Below, piece by piece: positions 32,401-42,880 of a stretch of DNA of 64,000 bases. The notes beneath the pieces are model-generated. The model was not told where the DNA came from, ran no database searches, and was given only the letters and a program-made list of their open reading frames with translations. Location: NCBI RefSeq assembly GCF_910596095.1, contig NC_056544.1:15609155-15673154 (forward strand), written 5' to 3'. The DNA is from Thunnus maccoyii. Taxonomy: Eukaryota; Chordata; Actinopteri; Scombriformes; Scombridae. A program made the translations under genes and the position numbers. Position 1 is the first letter of the stretch. The number at the start of each line of letters is the position of its first letter.

Positions 32401-35400
32401 TTATAGTTGCACCTTAAAAATGTCCCTTTTATACGTTTATACCTTTTAACACCCACGATTCCCACAAACTTAATTGCAAGGTTTTCAAAAACAAAGACTT
32501 TGGGTCATAACCACAAGAAAAAATATCTTGTGAATCCTGGATGGCTGGTTATTCTAGTGTAAAGCTAGTGTGAAGTATTGTTTTTAACAAATGTTTTTGT
32601 GTTTTACTCTGACCTTGCAGCGGGAGCATACTATCCAGCTCAGCCGCAGTACTCTCCATCTGTCCAGCCTGCACCGGTCATGATCAACCCCGCCCAGCAA
32701 CAGCAACAAGCTCCGCCTCCTCAGCAACCACCGGCACAGTCACAAGGCCCACCAAAGAGGGAACGCAAACCGGTAGTGTGTCACAACAAAAGGGCAGCGG
32801 ACCTCTTGTCTGAGGTCAAAAAAAAAAAAAAAAAAAAAATTGAATGGGGAGAAAAGTGTATTGTCTGTTGAATGTGGAACTTTCTCTTTTACCTCAAGAT
32901 AACAATAGCATTTATCATGATGGGTTGCAGCTATACATCAGTAGTGGCAGGATAGTTACATACTGTTGCATTTTAATGTTGGATACATGTTTCGTGGACC
33001 AATACGTTCCCTGTCTCCTCATAGATCAGAATACGAGACCCCAACCAGGGCGGGCGTGATATCACAGAGGAGATCATGTCAGGTGGAAGGTCCACCTCCA
33101 CACCGACTCCCCCACAGGTAAGAATCTAAAGTAAAGTACTGAATGCCATTTTGTGTGACTCTGAGTTAAAGTTTCCTTATTTTATGAATCTAAATTGTTG
33201 TTGGCTATTCTGCACTGACTTCAGATATGTGTGGAAACTGAAGGGAGTGAGAAGCAGAGACAGGAAGAGTGAAACTCGTGTTATATAAGAAAAACTTCAG
33301 TTTGCCGTTCTAACTTTTATTATGCCTCCGACAGCCTTGGCCGGAGGCATGATGTTTTCTGGTTGTCCGTCCATCCCTTTCTTGTGAACATAATATCTCA
33401 GGAACACCTTGAGGGAATTTCTTCAAATTTGGCACCAACGTCTGCTTGGACTCAATGATAAACTGATTAGATTTTGGTGGTCAGGTTAAAGTTGCTGTGA
33501 CCTCACAAAACATGTTTTTGGCCATAACTCAAGAATAAATACACTAATTATGACAAAGTTTCACACAAATGTCTTATAGGATAAAATGATGAAATGATGA
33601 CATATTAATTTGGACCCTAAGGTTTTTGTATGAGTCCACCCTCTTCACTTCCTGGATGACAACCAGGACAGGGGGCCTCGTGGTTCTCTGGTAGTCCTCT
33701 CGTAGTTCATTGGTTTTGCTGATGTTGAGCTTCAGGTGATTATCGTTGCACCATGTGACAAAGCTCTCTATCAGTCCTCTGCACTAAACTAAAAATAGTC
33801 TATTAAGTTAAGACAGCAAGTTTCTCACTGGAAATTATTCACTGGAATCATGTCAATATAGTGATGAAGTCCATTTTGCCAAAAAAGATGCTTAATGCCT
33901 TTTTTCATTAAATTCCTTCAAAGTCTTCACTACAAATATTATGAATCTGGACGGACATGGATGTAAACTGCAACTTGACTGGTTAGCGGTTACAACTGCA
34001 AGGCGGTATTTCTAGTTTTGTATGAATTGGTGGTAGGCTTATCTGAGAATGTAGAAATTTCAGTAAAAACAAAACAAATCATCAATCAAAACATGTAAGA
34101 AAATAACTAAAAAACACAACTTTAGGAGATAATTGCTGTTTCCCATTTTAAGAACAGACATTTGAGTTGGTTTGTGTGAGAACAGCTCACACTGTTCGTG
34201 GGGAAAAAAAGCACAATTTTGGAATTCTTTACACACCCAACACTTAAATATTTCAATGGGGTCATTGCATGTTGTTCACATCTCTGTGCAAACATTAGCA
34301 TAACTCAAATCTAGCACAGCATTTTACTGAACAAACAGTACACTGCTAAAGCAAATGCACACAAATATGCCCTGAGGTCTTGAGCTGTAGTTGTATTTTA
34401 AGGCTGGTAAAATGCAATACAACTCAACAACAGGGTGCTGTAGCTTTCAAAATGAAATTAAGAGTTGAATCAACACCTTTCTGACACAGTAAAACAAAAA
34501 GGGAAAATAAACTGACAGCAGTTTAAAGATGACTCTTTTTGTAATCGTAGGCCTCCACAGCAGATGTAAGTCCTGCACAGACCAATGGTGAAGTTATACA
34601 GCCTGTCACTACAGTGACAAGAAGAGGTGAGTACATTTTCTCAGTTTTGTTTTACATTAAAAAAGTAAGATGGCTGTATTCCACAATTGTGTAATTTAAT
34701 GTTTTTCACTGCCCAGATGAAAATGCGGAGCCTCCTGCTAGCGCTGAAACCCCACCTCCTCCTGCCACAGCAAACCCAGAGCCTGTGGTCGAGGCCAAAC
34801 AGGAAACGGACAGCCAGACAGCACCGCCCACTGAATTAGCCGCACAATCTGCAGCCCCTACACAGGCTTCCGAGGTGCCAACCCCATCGATAAAGGACCA
34901 GCAGACTCCCGCTCCCCTCCCTCCAGCAGCAACACCTACTCCTCCCCCTGCTGAGGCAGTAAATAAAGTCGATACTAAAGTTAGTGACACAGTAGATGCT
35001 CCTGTAGGTCCTTCAGCATCACCGGCAGCGCAAGAGGTCCCTGTCAAAACAGAGGAACCACAGGCCGCCCCTGCTCCAGCTGAGAAGGCACCCGAAAAGG
35101 AAGAAAAGAAAACCGAGGAAGTGGAGAAATTAGAGAAAGAAGAGCAGGTGACCAGCACTAAGGTAGAGCCTGCAACTGAGGTTGCAGCAACAGTTACCCC
35201 TGTTGATGTGGCAAAAGAAGAAACACCTACAAAGACAGCAACTGAAGTGTCTCAGCCTCCACCCTCTGCACAGGAACCAGCTGCTCCAGTGACTCAGACT
35301 GCTGCCCCCAGCTCTGCCCCCGAACCTGAACCCACACCAGCTGAAACAGCAGAACCGCTTCTCCCCAACGGCCTTCCTCAGGACACTGAGGAAGTGCCTG

Positions 35401-38400
35401 AGGCATTTTCAGACACTACACCCCTAGACAAGCCCGACGCTTCTCAATCTCAGGAATCCACACCTGTGGCTAAAACGGCAACGCCAGCCCAGGAGCAGGA
35501 ACAGGAGCAGGAGCAGGAGCAGGAACAGGAGCAGGAGCAGGAACAGGAGCAAGAGCAGGAGCAGGAGCAGGAGCAGCAGCAGGAGGAGGAGAAGAAAGAG
35601 GAAGAGGGGAAGGAGAAAAGTGAGGATGCCCCTCCTGTTAGCTGTCCTACAGAGGAATCTACTATGCAAGGTAGGGTGGAGTAGTATCTTACATGTATTT
35701 ATGATCATCATGCTGTTTTTATGGAGGATTATAATGGCAACACTTTGTCCTTTTCTTGAAGCTGCTACATCTGTGCCAAAGAAGAGGAGGAACATGAAGG
35801 AACTAAACAAGAAGGAGGCCATTGGAGACCTCCTGGATGCCTTCAAAGAGGTGTGTATCAGTCAGGATGAGAATGTAAAAGATGAAGAGCAACACACAGC
35901 ATTTAAGTGTCTCAGCAGTTTCAGCTGTATCAATAATATTTTTGAGGATGTTTGGTTGTCTGAAGAGAAACTGGGTTATTATAATACTTATTCATCTTTT
36001 CCTGTTTTGTTTGCTCCGGGAGCAGGATGCCAAGCCTGCTTCTGAACCCTCGTCCACTCAGGCCGACCCTGTCCCTGTTGCTCCAGCTGAACCTCCCGCT
36101 GAGGTCGCAGATGAGACCTGGGAGGAGAAAGAGGACAAGCAGAACACAGAACCTAGACCTTCACCTGAGGCAAAAGAGCAGAAATACCAGTACAAAGAAG
36201 GTAGGTTATGACTACGCTTCTTCATAAAAGGCTTGGTTTACATTTTTGTGTGCAGTTAAGTGGCTTCAGTTGTCGTTTTCATGTACACTCGAGCTGTGTT
36301 GAGTTTTTGCTGCCATTAAAAAAAAATCATAGATAAAAAATGGTTTTGCATAAAGGGTTACAGAAGCTTAAATTTATGAAACATCACATTTTTGGACAGT
36401 AAAATTAATTATGTGAATTATTAGATTGATTAGATTGTTTTCTGTCACAGTTGAGTAATAAGAGAACTTTTTTTAAAATATTAAAATAATAAACGGTGTG
36501 CAAAAGTACTCAAATATTAAGTCAATATTTCTACTTATGCTGCTCAGATCTGATTGTAGATGCTTCTTTTCCACATTGTTTACCTTTCACTGCTCTAGTC
36601 GAGTGTTGAATGAATTCAGTTTCACAATACATGAGGAGAGTATTGAACATGAGGTCACTTACAGATTGCATTGGGATTTAGGCGGTCACATTTCAAAGAA
36701 GTAAAATCAATACAGAACTATACAAGTGTTATTCATACACGGTGTTCCTCTTTTGTTAACAACACAATCGTTACAAATCAGTGTTGACATGGTGGAATCA
36801 AAGGAGGCGTATCCACTATATAATGTAAAAATGTTCATTTAGAGAGATTGTCAAATTTCTTCTCTCTTCAGTGTCCTGTTCAAGATTCAAGACACGTAGC
36901 CTCTGTGCAACCATGCTGCACCTTACTCTGTACTCTGCTGTAGCTATAACCTGTCTATGAAACAGAGAACATGAAACATTTTGCCCTTCATGCATCAGTT
37001 TTCCACATTACATTCAATCTGCCCTCACACATCTTTCAGAACAATGGAAGCCAATAGACCCAGAAGAGAAGAAGCGGTACGACAGGGAGTTCCTGTTGGG
37101 CTTCCAGTTTATCGGCGCCAGTATGAACAAACCCGAGGGCCTGCCCATCATCAGTGACGTGGTTTTGGACAAGGTAAGGGATGTTTAGCTTTATTCAGGT
37201 GTTTTCCCCAGGACTTTAACTTCTCTAGCCAAAGTGACAATCACTAACTGATGATGATGACTGCCGAACAGCCACAGCTACCCACGATAAAATACATAAT
37301 GTGATTAGATTTCGGACCTCTTAGCTTCTTTTTTTGCAGAATTTTTCTGAAAACAACTTAATACCTTAAATTTAATTCATGTCTGGCATTAAGACAAATA
37401 TGTAGACATTAAAATAGAAGCTTCATGTACTCGTTTTACTTCATTTATGACCTTATTAGCGTCACTGGTTGTTGTACATATTACACTGACGACTGTAGAA
37501 GTATGTAATCTCACCTCTTACTGTATCTTTAGGTGAACAAGACTCCCCTGCGGCCTCCTGACCCAGCTCGAATGATGAGTTCTGGCCCTGATTTTACTCC
37601 TTCATATTTGGGCAACCTCGGGAGCCGATCAGTGGGCGGACCACGAGGACCAGTAAGTTTGTACACCTCATTTCTGAATATTTCTGTCCCTTTTTTTCAA
37701 ATTCTGTGTATGTAATGATAATTCAAGTCATGGGTTTTGTTGAATATTGTGGTCATGTTTGTTGTAATACCTGTATAATCCTTCTCTTTAGCCACCCGGA
37801 CCACGTCGCTCCCAGCAGGGTCAGCGGAAAGAACCCAGGAAAATCATCAGCAGCATGTCCCTCAACGATGACGTGCAGCTCAACAAGGCCGAGAAGGCCT
37901 GGAAACCGTCTATGAAGAAGAGCGCTCGCACCCGCCCCGGGGAGGAAGTGGAGGAAGACGTCGGCTCTGACCAGGCCAAGACTCAAGACCTGTTCAAGCG
38001 TCTGCGCAGTATCCTCAACAAGCTGACACCTCAGAAGTTTCAGGAGCTGATGAAACAGGTGACAGAGCTGGCGATAGACACCGAGGAGAGGCTGAAGGGA
38101 GCCATCGACCTCATCTTCGAGAAGGCCATCTCAGAGCCCAACTTCTCTGTGGCCTACGCCAACATGTGCCGCTGCCTTATGGGGGTAAGTCAATGCGATT
38201 GTGTCTGAATCTTGTGATTTCACTCTTGGCATTCATTCGCTCCAATGATGACTCATATTTTGTGCCACGTGTCTGGGCCACTGAATGTTCATGATGGTAT
38301 TGAGGAACTGAAGGAGCACATTTATCATTGTTCATTTTCTGTTTAACATTGTTACAGTTATTGTGCCATATAGATATTATTAAGATGAACATTTTATATT

Positions 38401-41400
38401 CACTAAAAAAAAAAAATACTAATTATATTCAACGTTTTCCCCTTTTCAGTTGAAAGTCCCCACCTCAGACAAGCCAGGAGTCTTTGTGAACTTCCGCAAA
38501 CTGCTTCTCAACCGCTGCCAGAAAGAGTTTGAGAAGGATCAGGATGATGATGAGATCTTTGAGAAAAAGCAAAAAGAGCTGGAGGCTTCTAAAGAGGTAA
38601 GATATGTGATCTTTTACTGTCACTGTGCCAACCACTGCAGTATTTGTCATTTATTGTGACTAAACTGATCTTTTGACCACAAACACCCACTTGTGTTTGC
38701 CCTCAGGGAGAGGAGCGTGAGCGCTTGAGGGTGGAGCTGGAAGAGGCCAAAGATCAGGCCCGGCGCCGTTCACTGGGTAACATTAAGTTCATCGGTGAAC
38801 TCTTCAAGCTGAAGATGCTGACGGAGGCCATCATGCATGACTGTGTAGTGAAACTACTGAAGAATCACGACGAAGAGTCTCTGGAGTGTCTCTGCAGGCT
38901 GCTCTCCACAATTGGCAAGGACCTGGACTTTGAGAAGGCCAAGGTAGTAAAACATGAACACACACAGACATGGGTGGGGTGAATCAGGAAGGGAGACAGT
39001 TCACCACTCATAAAGTCTCAGACTTATTCAAACACAATCAGTTTGATATTTTGTAGTCATGACTCAAAAAAGACGCCTTTTTTTTCTGTGTCCCTGTTAG
39101 CCTCGTATGGATCAGTATTTTAACCAGATGGACAAGATCATCAAAGAGAGAAAGACGTCATCCAGAATCCGCTTCATGTTGCAAGACGTGTTGGACCTCA
39201 GAAGGGTAAATATTTAATCATCCATAATAGTACGCAGCAATAAAGAACTGATTACAAGCATTTAAGGTAGTGGCTAATGCTAAGTGAACAGAATTATATT
39301 ATACTGTTTGTACAAAGTAATCGACAGGCTTTATGAGTTGCATGGAAATCTAGAATGTACATATAAAATGACTGGTGTTGGAAGAGTTTCAAGATTGTTT
39401 AATGGCCGTCTTCCATCTGCTCCGTAGAGTAACTGGGTGCCTCGTAGAGGAGACCAGGGTCCTAAAACAATTGACCAGATCCACAAAGAGGCAGAAATGG
39501 AGGAGCACAGGGAACAGATCAAGGTCCAGCAGCAGCTCATGTCCAAGAAAGACGGAGGAGGAGGTGGAGGAGGCGGCGGCAGGATGGGAGGGAGCATGGG
39601 GGGCCGAGGTCCTCACACACCAGGAGGCGGCCGGAACAGCCAGCCCCAAGATGAGGGGTGGAACACGGTGCCCATCTCCAAGAATAGACCCATCGACACC
39701 ACCCGCCTCAGCAAGATCACAAAGGTAACGTCTAACGTTTAAGGTTTTCACTTTTGATCCATCTAAAATTTTCTTCTATTTGACTCAAGGCCTTGTCCAA
39801 AATCCTCTACTAAAGTGATGATTTGAGAGCTGGATGAATGTGTGTTTAACTTTGTAACTTTTCGTGTTTCCTTATAGCCTGGTGCTCTGGACTTCAACAA
39901 TCAACTGTTGGCTCCAGGGGGCAAAGGCATGTGGGGTAGCTGGGGTAAAGGCAGCAGTGGAGGAACAGGAGCTAAACCAGCAAGTGGAGACCAGGGTAAA
40001 ACACCTCTGCCAAAAAGAGTCTGTGGTTTATGTTATTTTGGCTTTTGGGGTGTTAATCTGTTCTTTTCCTCCTCTTTTTTAGATTCAGGTCGTCCAGCCA
40101 CCAGCACCCTCAACCGCTTCTCAGCCCTGCAGCAGTCTGGTTCGTTGTTGACTTCAGGCGACTCTGATCGCAGAGTTCCTCAGAGGTATTCGGCAACTGC
40201 AAATATTTCTTTACTCAACTGTTCTCCTAGTACTCTTGTAAATAACCCAAAAACTACATTTCCATAATAAAACTGGACCTTTGTCTCACAACCCTCAGGT
40301 CAAGCTCCAGCCGTGAGCGCGGAGGCGACAGAGACAGGAGCGATCGTGACAGGGACCGGTTTGACCGATTCGATCGCAGCGAGGGACGAGAAGGTCGCGA
40401 CGACAGGAGCAGCCGGAACCAAATCACTAAGAGGAGCTTCAGCAGAGAGTCTGAGGAGCGCGGTGGGAGGGCCGGAGACAGCAGGGCCACGAATGAGCCT
40501 GTGCGTCGTGTGGCCAGCATGACCGACGACCGGGACAGAGGAAGCAGAGATCGGGGAAGCAGAGACCGAGGAAGTAGAGACAGGGGCAGCAGAGACAGGG
40601 GAAGCCGTGACAGAGGTCCAAGCAAAGATCTCACAGGTATAAAAGCCCATCGAGCAAAAGTGAACATTTAAACTGATTTAATCGGAGAACAACATCTTTT
40701 CTGATTTATGTCTGATTAAATGGGGATGCAGAATGTTTGAGGACTGCTGTTTACCTTGTGTTTTTTTTTGTTTTTGTTTTTTTTTTTTTAGCAGTTAAAC
40801 GTGAGAGCGCCCCCACTCCTCCTCCCTCTGTTCCTAAATCTGGCATGACTGAAGAGGAGGTGGAGAAGAAGTCCAGCGCCATCATTGAGGAATACCTCCA
40901 CATCAATGACTTGAAGGTACAAACATGGCAACCCTGCATTCAACAATGTGAATTCAGCACACAGGCATGAACATTAACATAGGAGACAGAAAACACTTGG
41001 ATTATAAAACCGCTCTGATGGCTGTCATCTCTCCCTTTTTTCTTCTTTTTTGCATCATAGGAGGCGTTGCAGTGTGTGGCAGAGCTCAACAGCACCTCAC
41101 TGCTCTACGTGTTTGTACGGAACGGCGTGGAGTCAACGCTTGAGCGCAGCACCATTGCTAGAGAGCACATGGGCCTGTTGCTGCACCAGCTCATAAAGGC
41201 AGGGACATTGCCCGCAGAGCAGTACTACAAAGGGTGAGAAATAACACTATCACACTGTTTTTCCAATGTCGTCTTAATGTGTAGCTTTCTAGTGCATCCT
41301 TTGTTTCAAGAGAGATTGAGTGCTGCGTGTTTTTGTGGCCGCAGGCTACAAGAGATCCTGGAGGTAGCAGAAGACATGGCCATAGATATACCTCACATCT

Positions 41401-42838
41401 GGCTCTACCTGGCTGAACTCATTACCCCCATGCTGCATGAGGGAGGCATCCCTATGGGACAGCTCTTCAGGTGAGTGCTGGAAATCGGTAAAAATAATAA
41501 AATTTTTGGATTAATGATAGAGCCTGTTAGAAACTGGCCAATATGGCTCTTGGTCTGTAAATTACTTTTTGCTTAAATGGTGCTGAATCATCTTAAGTCA
41601 GGGAGACATAAAGCAAGCAAAGCAGTCTGAGCCAGACAAACATACAATGTGTGTGAAATAAAATCCACCTACTGAATTAAAAGTTCTCAAATGAAATATA
41701 AAACTAGTAGGAAGCTTAAAAAGGGGCCAAACATGATTTTAATCACAACATTAACAATTCTTTATTATACTGCTTATTGAACTGCTTTTGTATGAATTGG
41801 TGCTACAAATAAAAGTTTAATTTGACAGATCAGATAGTAACTAATAATTTAGTTAGTGGAAAGCTTAATTCTGTGTGATGTGTCTTTAGGGTGATTTCGA
41901 AGCCTCTGGTGCCTCTGGAGAAGGCTGGTGTGCTGCTGGTACAGATCCTCAAGTTGCTCTGCAAAGGAATGGTATGTTTATCAGAACTAGAGCTTAAACC
42001 GCTCTCATCACATCCTGTTTTATTTTCTAATTTGTAGTATAGTTTAATATTTTAAATTCACTGGATTAACTGTGCTTCTTCCCCCCATTAGACTCCTAAG
42101 AAGGTTGGGGCCATGTGGACAGAAGCTGGGCTGAACTGGAGCGAGTTCTTGACCAAGAACGAAGACGTCAACAAGTTTGTCACTGATCAGGTCAGTAAGA
42201 GACAGTAAAGTAGGGGTTGGACTTTGAAGGGGCTGGATGGGACTTTTCTGTGCATTTAAGAAAAATAAAAGACTTGAGTAACAAAGTTAGTAAAGAGTCT
42301 CTTCAAGCTTTTTTTGTTTTGTAACGTATTTCAGAAAGTGGAGTTCACGACAGGAGAGGAGACAGAGTCAAAGGAACCCGGTAAGAAGGTCCTCAGTGGA
42401 GAGGAGCTCAGCAAACAGCTGGACAGATTCCTTCACGACAAGGCCAACAACCAGCGTATCAGAGACTGGGTTGAGGTGTGTGTCAGAGTGCTAGTTTAAC
42501 TTTAGACTTGAATATTTCACGTGGGCTTCTGTTTTTAAATATAAAGGTTATGAATAGTTTCGATCCTCCTTTACCAACTTCTTTTTTTTAATGTTTTTAG
42601 GCAAACATGGATGAACAGCAGACTGCTTCCAACCAGTTTGTACGAGCATTGATGACATCAGTGTGTCAGTCTGCCATCATATGTAAGTATGACTAATCAC
42701 AGCGTGAAGAATAAAGAACTGATTCTGGTTAAAATTATCTCTGTCATTTAGCTGCACAGTTATTAGTCATGACTGTTTGTCTTCTGACAGCGACAGCGAG
42801 AATTTAAAAGGGAACATCCCAAAAAAAAAAAGACTGAT

Positions 42839-42880
<42 letters not shown>

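Larger units (their letters stand above)
30413..32620 (+). other. eif4g1 intron 6
   Basis: Apart from the cassette exon candidate (31365-31475) and the hairpin at 32078-32138, this intron shows only T-rich runs (about 31565-31620) and no other recognisable element. Confidence 0.5.

Noticed and set aside
34706-35158. 150-codon minus-strand ORF rich in Ala, Gly and Ser
   Set aside because: It is the antisense shadow of eif4g1 exon 10, whose forward frame is clearly coding.
35424-35846. Minus-strand ORF with a long Leu run resembling a membrane segment
   Set aside because: The Leu run is the reverse complement of the GAGCAG/GAGGAG coding repeat of eif4g1.
37247-37350. C box-like 'gatgatgatgac' in an eif4g1 intron as a second snoRNA
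   Set aside because: There is no closing stem, D' box or convincing antisense element.
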